A stretch of 64,000 nucleotides of DNA from Lycorma delicatula (lineage: Eukaryota > Arthropoda > Insecta > Hemiptera > Fulgoridae), in contig NC_134458.1 of assembly GCF_047948215.1 (NCBI RefSeq), forward strand, positions 132,993,571-133,057,570, written 5' to 3'. Of the stretch, positions 1 through 11,096 are shown in pieces. The position numbers and the translations under genes were made by a program. The notes under the pieces are model-generated. The model did not search any database. It was not told where the DNA came from and worked only from the letters and a program-made list of their open reading frames with translations. Within the stretch, counting starts at the first letter, position 1. Each line of letters opens with the position of its first letter.

Positions 1-545
1 GAAATGACAAAAGTAATTGTCACCACTTTTTTAAAAACCGATTGGTATGATATTCGAATACAGCCGTACTATCTTTAAAAAGTATTGTAATAATCTCAAT
101 ATCTGAAAATATAATTTTTTTATCTAAATATGATCTATATAAAGGATGACAAATTAAAAAAAAAAAAAACTACGGTTTTCGTTATTTCATTTTATTTAAT
201 ATTTTTAATATAATTTTTTGCTCAAGAAATATAAAAAAAGTAAATTAAATGAGAAAATAAAAAAGAGGTATAATCTTTTCTTTTTATTTAATATTGAAAT
301 ATATCTTCTGTTTATAAGAACATTTAATTATTATAACCGTAATTTCATAATGTAATTAAAAGTAACGAGTATACCTTACACACATGCATAAAGTTTAGAC
401 TTATTCACTACTGTGGTTCACTGCATAAGCGCGTGTAAAAACTACACTAATACAAAGTAAATAAATAAAAAAACAACATTTTTATAACAATATAATTTTA
501 TGACAATATAAGCTCAACTTGAGGTTATGTTGTCCGTTGTCAACC
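1..545. other. AT-rich DNA, no gene seen
   Basis: This stretch is AT-rich with short poly-A and poly-T runs and frequent stops in all frames. I see no recognisable gene or transposon end. The base composition changes sharply near 546, where a GC-richer block starts. Confidence 0.6.
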
Positions 546-894
546 TGTACATTTGTAGTTTCCCCATCCCACGGCGTCGGACACACAATTAAGCATAAAC
601 TCAACTCCTCAAACTATCTCGGGACGCAAGGGCCCGTCCAGGCAGCTGGGACTCGGTCCTCTGCATGCTATGCCTCAAGTGAGGAGTTCCCAAGGTAACT
701 CTTCACCAGGACTTCTGTCTCTTGACGCCTCGCTGCTTCTAGTTGGGAACCCCCTGAAGGGATCCTCCATCGGGACTACGGTCTTACATTTCCCCAATTG
801 CCATCTCAAAGGAGTCCCCACCCAATCACTGAAGGTGGAAGACCGAAGCTTCCACCCATCCCGGTTGGAGCTGTCCCTCAAAGACACCATGACG

Positions 895-1596
895 TTACTG
901 TGAAGACACAACTCCTGATGCAGATGGATCCATCTTGCATCTTCGACCTCCGGGCACATGACCGTACAACTTGCAGGATGTACATCGAGGCTCCTGCTTA
1001 CACGTAAATCAATGGCCAATTCCATTACAGAACTTGAATCTGTGGCCTGGACTCCAGCATCTAAAGCAGAGTTCGTCGGAGGCCCGCTGCATCACCCGAC
1101 AGGCCATCCACTCAATGCGAACACGCCCATCAGACAGCAATTTTTCCGCAAGGAGGGGTGGCACAGCTAATGTTACTACTTGCGTCGAGCCGTAATTCCG
1201 CCTTGATAAAACATCTATAGTAACCGACTCACCAGTTATTTTACGAATTTCTCTGAGAAACTCATCCTGCGTCGTGAGAGCATCCACGTCCTTATCAAGG
1301 ACGTAGACCCTCCTATCTCCCCTTCCATCCAGGGCCGTAATAGCACCCTCCAATTTTTCGGCAATATCTCTGCTCAACTGTTCGGCTCGCACCCGGAAGT
1401 GAAGATCCTCCCTTTGGCCCTTCCGTACGGAGAGGACCCCAGTTTCACCCGGCGACACTTTACCCTTCACGGATCGGAGAAGATCAGCGTAGGACCTTCC
1501 CTTCACCTTGACCACCACTGTGGTGGTCGGTGGCCCCGCCGGTCGCTTCTTTCTTTGCGGCTGCAACGTTGACGACGAATACAAAATGCCGCTTTC
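895..1596 (-). pseudogene. Gag-like ORF1 of a LINE with two CCHC zinc knuckles, one internal stop
   Basis: The minus-strand frame runs from just after a stop at 1597-1599 to a TAA at 895-897. It opens with a basic stretch (QRKKR), then a region with SYADLLRSVKGKV and VRKGQREDL, the style of ORF1 proteins of R1-related LINEs. It ends in two zinc knuckles, CFRCWSPGHRFKFC and CTSCKLYGHVPGGRRC. A TGA at 1009-1011 interrupts the frame between the knuckles, and both lie in the same frame. A single CGA-to-TGA change would explain it, so the natural end is probably 895. In the family this protein binds element RNA in ribonucleoprotein particles. The N-terminal part is out of frame upstream. R1-type placement is a family resemblance only. 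Confidence 0.65.
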
Positions 1597-1599
1597 CTA

Positions 1600-2494
1600 C
1601 CAGCCTACACGTATACTCAACGGGGCGCCTTAAAATCTGTCCGATCCGCCCAGGCGGCCCGTAGAAACAGACCGGTCGACTCTGTTCATCATTCAGCACT
1701 TGGGAAACTGATCTGCAGCTGATAGAGACCACCCCATGATCCCAACCGTCGAGTCGATTACTAAAACGTAATCCTTCCTTTCAAAATCTATCTTACATCA
1801 TCACCACCAGATAGATCGCGGGTAGTCGATCGCTCAACAAGAATCTGACCGACTCTCAGCCTACCGGCACAAGCCAGGTCCCGAATCCACGGAACCCTCT
1901 GGAACAACATAGTGTTTTAGGGTTGTTTACCTCAACTGCGATATCAATAAATAATCCAAACCAATCCAATACCTTCTTCAATTCTGTAGCATCTTTTACC
2001 AGGGCTGAAGATTGAATTGAAAGACACCTTCAGGCCAGCCCCTAAAAAAACCAGCAGTTCGAGGTCTGGGTGGGAGGCTCCATCATCGATCGCCCGCCTT
2101 AGCCTGCGTTTCCCCACCATCCACGAAAGTCTCGGTCCATCGTTCTCAATGTCCGTCACCTAACTTCATTGGTAGGGGTGAAAAATCTCTCTCAAGGGCC
2201 CCCACTACCCGAGGCCCCCACAGAGGCCAGAACCGGTGAGTCGAAAGTCTTCAGTCGTCGCCGAGACGATGCTTCTCCCTTCTTCTTCTCTTTTCACCTG
2301 GTCACCAGCCGATCTGCACGTCGAATTTCTTCTATTACCATCTCCGATAAGCTTTCACAGGCACTACTGTCGGAGAGGACTTCCCGCAACTGGATACGAG
2401 AAGCTCCTCTCCTGTTGCACCGTAGTCCTACTACCGGAGAAAATCCCTCCTCACTGGGTCGAATCGCACCCTCTGACAGTTCTGGGTCGATCAT
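1600..2494 (-). pseudogene. Decayed N-terminal half of the same gag-like ORF1
   Basis: The minus strand holds several short open frames in different phases. One at 2294-2494 is acidic and serine-rich at its start (DPELSEGAIRPSEE) and another lies at 1944-2159. Their composition and position upstream of the zinc-knuckle ORF fit an ORF1 N-terminus broken by frameshifts. I cannot join them reliably. The plus-strand frames in the same place look like shadows. Confidence 0.35.
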
Positions 2495-2520
2495 GATTCC
2501 AACAGCAAAAGCAAATTAAA

Positions 2521-5408
2521 AGAATCCAAAAAAAAACGAAAATCAACAGTAAGTAATTGCAGAAAGTAATTAATTCTGCACACGTCAATGAAAACGAGTA
2601 AACAAATCAAACAGCTGGGTAACTAGGTAAATAAGCCCTAGTTTATTAAAAACAGATTTTTAAACACTTAATATTATAAAATAATATGAAGAAAACTGAA
2701 AATTAAGTTTAAAAACACGTAAAGTAAAATAACAGAACAAAACGTACTACAAAATTCAGTTTAACCCAATGTCGGATTCTATTTTATTTGAATACTATTC
2801 TATTTGAATGGTATTTTCGTACTCCTCATAGCTTAAAACGAAAAGCAATTCAATATCACCCCCCGTCCCCAAACCAACAGTGCCACCAAAAGTAAAACCG
2901 CACTTTTCTTCGAAAAGGCGTGCCCGACTTTGTCTTTTATGAATATATACATTATTATTATTCCTCTCTTAAACACATTCAAATTTTTTTATACAGCACA
3001 AAGTAAAAGATAAATTTATTTCGATTAATTAATACGAAAAGTAGTAATTTTTAAACTACTGTGTAAAAAAAAAAATTGTATAGAATTTTACACTTAACTT
3101 TTTGTTTGCATCTTTAATCTAATAAAGGTTCACGTATTTTGGATTTAATTTCCTCTTGTGCATTTAAAATTTTAAGAAATGTTTAAAAATAGTTCCAATA
3201 TTTTTTAATTACATTCAGGAAAATTCATTTTTATAATTTTCAGAATATAAAAATAACGTTTATTAGTTTGGAACCTAACTGTGATATTTATAATTATTAT
3301 TTTTATTGATTTGCCCTAAACAATACTTCAAACATAAGTCTTATTTAAATTAAATTTTAAAAAAGTTATTGATTTTCCATGATATGCATGACCAACATTT
3401 TATATTCATATGAAAAATTACTTTTTTTTTAATAAAACTGAGATAACTTACAAAAAATTGAGAAAAAAAACAATTATTCATGAAAATATAACAATTTTAG
3501 AGATCTGAAAATTATAGAGATGGAAATAGTTTTGTCAAAAGAAGTTTTTGTTTTAATTGTTAATTATCATTGAACATTTTCATGATCTGATGTGTTGTGT
3601 CAAAATATAACAAGATGTATTTTTTTAAAAAATCAAACTTTAGGAAATTTTCCCTAAATATATTAACTTTTTCTAAAAAAATAATTGTTGACAATATTTA
3701 AAAAAAAAACTCTGTTCAAAATTTAATTAAAAGAGATTTAATTTGTGCTATATGACATTAAAATCAGTTTGAAAATAATTGATACTAACAACAGAGAAGA
3801 GAAAAATTATTAAAAAAATGATTTCGTGAAAATATGTCCTCTGTTAAAAAAAGAATATTAGACACGAAGTCAAGTGATATATAGAACAAAAATGTAAAAC
3901 AAGTTGCTGAGATAAGATGTATCATTGTGAGAATTAATTAATTTACTAGGAATAAATTTACTAACGATTTAATACAAAAATTATATAAATTTATAATAAG
4001 AGTAAACATTGCATAAATGAAGAGTCATTGAATTTTTTGTTTGACATTTTTACTTACTCAAGATTCTGAAAAGTAATATTAATAATAGCCTGCGTCCATT
4101 TTTTCAGAAAAAGGATAACTAAAATGATATATTTTTTTAATATCTTGTAATAATGAATTTAATCATTATTTTAATCTTATTATATACAGACCTTTTGTAA
4201 AGCTTATAGAATACCTTAAAATTTTATTTTTACTTCCTTGTACGAAGTAAGGGAAGTATTGAGAAAAAAATGTTTATATGTAATTTGTTTAACAAGATAG
4301 TCATGTGGTGTCCACATCATATTTTTTATTTAAATCTATACATATAAGGAAAACATGCTATACTGTAACGAAAAACTGCATAAGACAAACTCATTCAAAG
4401 GGAGAACAGAAAAAAAGAAAAAATTTAAAAACGCAAAAATCGTTTAATTTTTGTCGGACAAATTGAAATAAAATATCACATTTCAGAGAATTTTATGAGC
4501 TTTAATGAATGTCTGTTTAATTTTTTCAAAAATAATTGGTTTCAGTATATTTCCAAAAATATTGTTTTATCCTACATTCCCTTTCCAAAAACCGTTTATA
4601 GACTCTTCCTTAAAACTCTCCAGAATTTTAAGTAAGTAAAATTAAATATATTAAGCCAAAAACGTCAGTTGTATTTAAATATTTCCTTACTGTACTATCT
4701 TTTTTGTTTACTAAAACTAGATTCAAACTGCATGTTAAATATATATATATATACTGTATATATAATCACTTATTATTACATAATGAAAAAGGTAAATTTT
4801 ATTTCCGGTAGAATCAAATTACTCATATTCTAAAATTTCATTAAGTGAACTAGAGAAAATGAAAGTACTGTTCACGAAATAATAAATTAAGTGGACATAG
4901 AAGTATTGGATAGTAGTAATTGTATATTACAAGAGATGCGGAACTTCAACAGTATACAACACACGTGCCCTTCTTGGCCTCAACCAACCTTGACGACAAC
5001 ACTGAAAGAGGGATTTCCATCCCCACCATAACCTATACACTGTTTTTTTCTTTATCGTACGCTAATTATAAAAAAAGAAAAGAGACGTAGTTTAAAGATT
5101 TAACCCTGAATAACGTTAAAAGGTGTCTCACATTACGTTCGTTCACACTATGGCTGTTGCAGTACATGGCGTCAATATATACACCGTTGTATGATGTAAC
5201 AGCATAAAAAAATAATATGAATATTTCCCAAGAACCTATTATAAGAAAATGATTATCAAAAATAATATAAAATAATAAAAATTAAAATTTTTAAATTATA
5301 ATTGATTGATCTTTTTTTTAATGTTTAATAAGTTGTATAATTCACTTTCACTAAATCTTCACTATAAAGAATTTAACCTGTTATAAATTAATATATTTTT
5401 ATTTAATA
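2521..5408. other. AT-rich DNA with minor repeats, no gene seen
   Basis: No coding signal. It includes a short (TA)n tract near 4738-4754 and a fragment of a dispersed repeat at 4231-4270. A slightly less AT-rich patch at 4930-5180 contains a CACGTG E-box (4963 region) and ACAACACTG (4996-5004), neither enough to call a promoter. Confidence 0.5.
4231..4270 (+). repeat. Terminal fragment of a dispersed repeat
   Basis: TACTTCCTTGTACGAAGTAA and the following GGGAAGTATTG match, inverted, the end of the longer repeat copy at 30770-31236 (CAATACTTCCTTTACTTTG and GCAAGGAAGTA). Only the terminal ~40 bp are present here. Confidence 0.6.
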
Positions 5409-6953
5409 TACATCCGTGTGTCCCACGAAGAGGTATACGTTTTGATTTAGTATCCCTCGCTCATTACCCCATTGATTCTATAGAAACTTTACAAACCTTT
5501 AACGAAGGTTCTAAAAACGTTCTGTGAAAATTTCAACTTTCTAATATTCAAATGACGGCTTTCAAATAAAAACATTAATTTCAGATAAACCAGATTTTTT
5601 ATTCATTAAAAATAGGTGGTAAAAATATTGAAACCAGATTGTTAAACAGCTGTTAAAATTTAATAAAACATGTTAAAACATTAGTCAAAACCTTGCTTCA
5701 CTTTCCTGTGTAAACATTTAATTGTTAAAATGGGATTTACAACTGAACAAAACGTTAAATGATGTGCATGGATCATTGCATTTGACACTCTAGTAGAGTG
5801 CATACGATATTTCACAGCTGAATTTCCTGACGTAGATCCACCAACCAAAATGTCAGTTTCTAAGTGGAAGTTGTTGTTGGAAACTGGCAGTGTAGTTAAA
5901 ACTACAGCCGATCTACTGATGAAGGAAAAGAGAAAATAGTGTGTGCTTCATTACTGCGATTTCCAGATAAAACTAAATCCGTGAGAAGTTTCTTTGGATA
6001 CTGGTGTGCTGTACAAAGAATAGCAAAAGGAATAAAGTAAAATTTTTTAAAAGCCACCTAGTTCATAATCATTTGATGACCCAGATAGTAGAGTTGAGTT
6101 TTTTCGCGTATTATTGAGCATCATGAAGTCAATCCAGACTGGCATAAACGTGTTTCAGTAACACCGAAAATGCTCATATTCTTGGCAGAAGCAGCTTAAA
6201 TCAAAAGGCATTGATGTCTGGGCAGCTGTTACTATGAATTGTGTATTATCCTACAACATATGAGACAACATAATAACTGCAAACAGATATCTAGAAGTGT
6301 TAAATCAACAAATAATGCCTCATTTTACTGTTCCAGAAATAAGATATGTTATTTTTCAGCAAGATTGAGCTGCGCCTCATTTTGTAAACTTAGTTAACTG
6401 CAACTGAACCTTCAGGGTGGTTGGATTGGTCGTGGAAGTGAATATTTGGACAGGTCATTGAGGTCGCCAGACCTTACTGTCTGTGACTTTTTCTTGTGGG
6501 GCTATTTAAAGGAATGTGTGTATTCTCATAGCCTTAATCCGAATGAAGAGCTGAAGAGAGTCATGGAAGAAGAAATTATATAAATTCCAAGACATTTCTT
6601 TACGAATGCATACACATGATTTATTAAATAATGTTACCGGGGTGTCGCTGTTGATAGATTTCAGTTTGAGTAATGTATTTTCTTTATTAATTCATACAAG
6701 AATTTCTCAAATTTTTTACGAGTTGTTTTCATTTTGTAATACATCTATTTTTAATCATTTTTACCAGTTATTTTGATATGAATAAAACATGTGGTTTATC
6801 TGAAATTGATGTTTCTGTGAATCTTAGAAGGTTAAAATTTTCATACAACATTTTTAGAACCTTCGTTAAAAGGTCTGTAAAATTTCAATAGAATTGGTGG
6901 AGGAATCGGCGAGTGATACAAAATCAAAAGCGTACACCTCATTTTGAAATACG

Positions 6954-6960
<7 letters not shown>
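5409..6960 (+). mobile_element. DD41D-like Tc1/mariner transposon with long terminal inverted repeats
   Basis: The ends form long imperfect inverted repeats: about 5409-5604 on the left and 6776-6960 on the right. Shared blocks include TTTAACGAAGGTTCTAAAAA and ATCAATTTCAGATAAACCA (the left copy has AT/TA differences). Between them lies a decayed transposase on the plus strand (5730-6583). The right end abuts a (TA)26 microsatellite, so the target-site duplication cannot be read there. Long inverted ends with a transposase of the QQDGAP...SPDLT.CDFFLWGYLK type are seen in DD41D-like relatives of mariner. Confidence 0.8.
5730..6583 (+). pseudogene. DD41D-like transposase, multiply broken
   Basis: The frame opens with ATG at 5730 (MGFTTEQNVK, then a stop) and continues with helix-turn-helix-like sequence (WKLLLETGSV; then RPSTDEGKEKIV and KSVRSFF in another frame). 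The catalytic half shows LKSKGIDVWAAVT, VIFQQD followed by a stop where glycine is expected, and after a frameshift SPDLTVCDFFLWGYLKECVY. About 40 residues separate the second and third acidic residues, allowing for the shift, which is near the DD41D spacing. It ends at TAA about 6581. At least four stops and two or more shifts make it inactive. In the family this enzyme cuts and pastes the element at TA sites. Confidence 0.75.

Positions 6961-7008
<48 letters not shown>
6957..7008. repeat. (TA)26 microsatellite
   Basis: A pure TA tract begins at the last bases of the 5409-6960 transposon. It may have grown from the TA target site. Confidence 0.95.
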
Positions 7009-7012
<4 letters not shown>

Positions 7013-8456
7013 TTTACTACTTCTCTGTTGTGGGCACAACCTCTATCCTCAATAATTCATGGAAAACAGACTGCTTTATTTCTGTTATAAATGTCAACGA
7101 AAATTAAAAATAATACCAACTACTTTTATGTTTATACCTAACAGTTCTAGAATGGTTGTACCAATTTTTACAAAGAATTATGTATGAAAAAAGTTTATGC
7201 GTGTATTAATGAATAATTCCTCTACTTATCAAAGAAAAATCGAAATCAGCGCACATTAAGAAATTAAACAAATAAAATAAATGCGAGTCGAATTGATAAC
7301 ATCCTTATTTTTTTTTTGAAATTGGTTTAAAATTCATCATTCAACATTATGGCAGAAACGGAAGGTAATTTTTACTGAAAATTAGCCTGTAGTTATGTAA
7401 ACTATCCATCTCCAGCTAGAGGAATCCCACTGTCATATGGTTTTTTCTCTCTCTTCTTTCATAACTACTTTGTTATTTTTATTAGACTATTCAACTACAA
7501 AAATAAAATACAAGAAATGAAAAAAAAACAATTAAAATGATATAAAAAGGCAATAGGGATAACATTGCCCTGCGATAGAATTAAAGAAGTGATTAAAAAT
7601 TAATTAATTTATTAATTCGATGCATATTTTAATCAGACATATATTAACTTTTACATCATTTCAGTTTTTATTGTTGGTAGTTTTTATAGGGTAGGTCAAT
7701 TTGTGGTTGGGTTACGATTTAATTCATCCTTAAATGCAACAAAATTTATCATAGAAAACTGAACTACATAAATCTGAGTTTAACGTTTCATTTGTTCATA
7801 AAAAGGCTTACTATCAGTTACTTACCTATAAGAAACTTATTATCATTTACTTAGCTTAATAAATCCGATTGAAAGGTTATTTTTTTAGGTAAGATAGTAA
7901 AACGATTGTTTTTGAACCCATCAAAAAATGTTATATCTCAGTGGGTTTTAAGGATTTATATACCTGAAGGTTTTGATAAAAATCTACTGCCGAGGATCTG
8001 CAATTTAAGGAACAATATCACTTATATTAAGTATCAAAAGGTTTACGCGATGTGGTAGTACATTGATTTCAGTTCAGTTGCTGTATCGATATAGAACTAG
8101 AGATATTTCATCTATCAGTTTGAAGCAGCAGTGAATCTTACAGTAAAGCAGGCGCACAGTTTTAATATCATAAAGTAAAAGTCACTTGTACAGTTTTGTT
8201 AATGTTATACGCCAGTATGTGAAGTAAACTTCAAAATTAATAAGGTAATTTCATCAAACGAGACATCAGAAAAAAATAAAATAACCATATTATCTGCGTA
8301 AGAGCCCAAAGTTTTCTTAGGCAGAGATATAAATATCTTTAAAAGAAGAGAAAAACGAATTAAACCTTGTGATACGCCTAAACATTGTTAAATTAAACAC
8401 TATCTTTTGAAACTGAGAAAAATTTAATTAGTAAGAAAGATTTAAAATTAAGATAA
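7009..8456. other. AT-rich DNA, no gene seen
   Basis: No open frame of note, no transposon end and no RNA gene recognised. It ends at the TA target duplication of the following mariner. Confidence 0.5.
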
Positions 8457-8557
8457 TACGAGGGTTATTTTTTTTTCAAGGTCCGATCGGTCACGAAATT
8501 AAAACCACAGTGAAAAAAAAAAATTTTTAATTTGTAACAAGTACTTACATAGTTACG

Positions 8558-9664
8558 CTATTTCTCTACATAGTCGCCACTCCGATTTAGACATTTGTCG
8601 TAGCATGGTACCAACTTTCCAATACCCTCGTCATAGAACGGAGCCGCCTGTGTTTTCAGCTATGTTTCTACGCTGGTCTGCAGCTCGATATCTGTGCCAA
8701 AATGTTGTCCTCTTAGCCAGCGTTTCATGTGAGCAAAGAGGTGAAAATCGAATGGAGTCAAGTCTGGGCTGTATGGTGGGTGATCAAACACTTCCCAACG
8801 AAAACGCTGCAGGAGCTTCTTTGTTACAGCTGCAGTGGGCGGGCGAGCATTGTCATGGAGAAAGATAATGCCTGATGACAACATTCCTCTCCGCTTATTC
8901 TGAATTGCCCTTCGTAGACGTTGAAGAGTCATGCAGTATGAGGCTGCAGTATGAAGAGTCACGCAGCATGAAGCTCAGGCTACGTGGTCGTGCCACGTTC
9001 CATGAATTCCACCAAGAGAACTCCATTCCGGTCCCAGAACACAGTAGCCATACACTTTCTGTCGGAGAAGGTTCGCTTGAACTTCTTTGGTTTACTGGGA
9101 GAATGAGAATGCATCCACTGTTTGGATTGTTCTTTTGTTTCTTCAGTTTCGAAATGGACCCGTGTCTCGTCCCCTGTGACAATTTTGTTCAAAAAATCTT
9201 CTCCATCATTGTGGTAGCGCTGGAGAAACGTTAGGGCGTCCATTCTCATTGTTTTGTGATGGTCGAACACCATCTTGGGAACCCGTCTCACACACAATTT
9301 ACAGTACTGAAGTCTCTGACTCACAATAGTGTAGAGAGCTGATCTTGAAATTTCAGGAAACGAATCACTCCATACAGAAATTGTGAACCGATGATTTTCT
9401 CGAATTGCCTCATCCACTCGATCAACGAGATCATCGGTTGACACTCGCTTCCTTCCCTGACCGCCTGCCTGCATCATGAACATCTGTACGTCCTGCTTTA
9501 AAGTTCCTGCACCATTGTCGCACTTTGCTGTCACTCATTGAAGTTTCACCGTACACATTACTTATTCGTCGATGAATTTCAGCTGCATTACATACCTCAG
9601 CCTGAAGAGATCGAATTACCGCACGCACTTCACACTTGGCGGGAGATGCTATTGTTGTAGACAT
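8558..9664 (-). pseudogene. mariner transposase (DD34D), broken by two tandem duplications and a stop
   Basis: ATG at 9664 starts an N-terminal helix-turn-helix region (VRAVIRSLQAEVCNAAEIHR, then KVRQWCRNFKAGRTDVHD). The frame shifts at a GCCT-GCCT duplication (about 9463-9470) and continues with RKRVSTDDLVDRVDEAI to VTGDET (first Asp), CMATVFWDRNGVLLVEFMERG. It shifts again at a 29-bp tandem duplication (8921-8978), then reads FLHDNARPPTA (second Asp) and SPDLTPFDFHLF (third Asp). I count 34 residues between the last two, the mariner DD34D signature. A TAG at 8660-8662 lies where Trp is likely, then FYDEG...CYDKCL...GDYVEK ends at 8558. Length without the insertions (about 350 residues) is normal for the family. 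Confidence 0.92.
8921..8978. repeat. 29-bp tandem duplication inside the mariner transposase
   Basis: TTGAAGAGTCATGCAGTATG... (8921-8949) is followed directly by TATGAAGAGTCACGCAGCAT... (8950-8978), the same 29-bp unit with a few changes. Because 29 is not a multiple of three it explains the second frameshift. Confidence 0.85.
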
Positions 9665-9828
9665 TTTTACGTGCTAGCTGCGTGTTCAGAACTAAATGAA
9701 GTGACGCGACGTGATTGAAGGCCATACTAGAGACGCTGCGCAACACATATGCGCAAAGGTTCATCCGATTTTTGCTCAGGTTTTTATTTCGCGACCGATC
9801 GGACCTTGAAAAAGAAATAACCCTCGTA

Positions 9829-10139
9829 TATAGGGGATAAGAAAACTTGAAATAGTTCCTTGTTAATTTTAAAAATATTAACTTGACTAAAGTAAAGGAT
9901 AATGGTAAGAATGGCCATTACCCTGTATGACTAATAGATAATGGGATTGATATGTAAACCAAACGGATGATTGAGAATTATTTGCGAATCAAACATACGA
10001 TTCTGGGAAGATACAATTTTTCAAGAGGAAATTTTCTAGGAAGAAGCATTTGAAATGGAGAAGAATATGGGTTTTGAGTATAAGAATTACGATCCTACGA
10101 AGGTTTACCAGTTTTCATAATAATCAAGATTCTTTCATA
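9829..10139. other. AT-rich DNA, no gene seen
   Basis: Short spacer between the mariner and the composite repeat. No open frame or repeat end recognised. Confidence 0.5.
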
Positions 10140-10639
10140 ATAAAAATCCTACCCTACTAAACGGCAATTGTATGTCTATCTGTGGGTGCGTCCCCCTTAG
10201 CTTAGCACGGAATGTAGCGATCACTAGCGGAAAATCCCGATTCGTTAGTACATATCTCGTCTTGGTCAGGTGTATATTATTATATATCGAAATTTTGGGA
10301 AAATTTAGGACATTTTAACCGGATCCGAATTTTTGGACAAAAATCGCAAATATCTCAAAAACGGTCAGTCCTAGCGCTCTGAAAATTTTTTTCGACTTCC
10401 CTCAAGTACACCTCATCCACTCGCAGTAGTATCCGTCTGATGATAATATTTTCAAGTGCCCCCGGGGCGCCGTTCGGAAATTGGGGACAGAGAGTGATGG
10501 GGTGCCACCGTAATATCTCGGAAACCGCTCATCCGATTTTCATGATTCAAACGGCATATGTATCAGCAGATCGAGCGCTAAGTGTTTAACGCATCGGATA
10601 CCCTCTTGATCAAACGGATCTTGGTTATCTGGAAGTCCT

Positions 10640-10832
10640 TTCTTTCTTTCTTTCTTTCTTTTTCCTGTTTAGCCTCCGGTAACTACCGTTTAGATAATTC
10701 TTCAGAGGATGAATGAGGATGATATGTATGAGTGTAAATGAAGTGTAGTCTTGTACATTCTCAGTCCGACCATTCCTGAGATGTGTGGTTAATTGAAACC
10801 CAACCACCAAAGAACACCGGTATCATCTTCAC
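10640..10832 (-). mobile_element. SINE (tRNA-derived family A), 5'-truncated, perfect 14-bp target duplication
   Basis: The minus-strand copy keeps the 3' part of the family, including the block read on the plus strand as GTGGTTAATTGAAACCCAACC and the tail (GAAA)n, seen here as TTTCTTTCTTTC. It lacks the tRNA-like head. Perfect 14-bp direct repeats TATCTGGAAGTCCT at 10626-10639 and 10833-10846 flank it. That proves retroposition into the composite repeat and suggests a fairly recent event. Confidence 0.92.
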
Positions 10833-10964
10833 TATCTGGAAGTCCTATGTTTTGATTGCACTCACTCACCATAAAACGTACCGATGCGATCTTTCGCAAA
10901 ATATGCTCAAAACCTGTACGCTAGCGCAGCTTTAAAATATAAACTTATGAAGACTAAAAGGTAA

Positions 10965-11096
10965 GAAATACATAAAAAAATTTTTTTAAAAACCACTCTT
11001 ATGTTAAATGAACTAAAAAGTAGAAAACAAAAAATTTGTAAAAACGATTTTTAAAACACCACTCTTAAATTAAACTCGCTAAAATGTAAAAAATAA
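10965..11096. repeat. Imperfect tandem pair, about 65-bp unit
   Basis: A segment with AAACCACTCTTATGTTAAAT, ...AACTAAAAAGTAGAAAAC (10965-11033) is followed by AAAACACCACTCTTAAATTA, ...CGCTAAAATGTAAAAAAT (11028-11096). The second unit is the outer part of the left fold-back arm. Confidence 0.6.

Larger units (their letters stand above)
546..2520 (-). mobile_element. Fragment of non-LTR retrotransposon (gag-like ORF1 region)
   Basis: This GC-richer island of about 2 kb stands out from its AT-rich flanks. Read on the minus strand it carries a gag-like ORF1 with two zinc knuckles (see 895-1596) and more 5' gag-like reading frames up to about 2494. No endonuclease or reverse transcriptase follows downstream (positions below 895). 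That part is instead GC-rich, non-coding sequence that stops abruptly near 546. The element is therefore either 3' deleted or a gag-only non-autonomous type. No poly-A tail and no target-site duplication were found, so both boundaries are compositional estimates. Confidence 0.6.
8459..9826 (-). mobile_element. mariner transposon, 1368 bp, TA target duplication
   Basis: Terminal inverted repeats CGAGGGTTATT...TTTCAAGGTCCGATCGGTC...CGAAAT open the left end at 8459 and, inverted, close the right end at 9826. TA dinucleotides flank it at 8457-8458 and 9827-9828, the expected mariner target duplication. The single gene runs on the minus strand (8558-9664). The element is nearly full length but cannot make an intact transposase. 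Confidence 0.92.

Noticed and set aside
2169..2519. 116-codon plus-strand frame in the gag region
   Set aside because: GC-rich shadow of the minus-strand ORF1 remnant; no family resemblance.
6913..7107. 64-codon frame across the (TA)n tract
   Set aside because: Its middle is Ile-Tyr repeats from the microsatellite.
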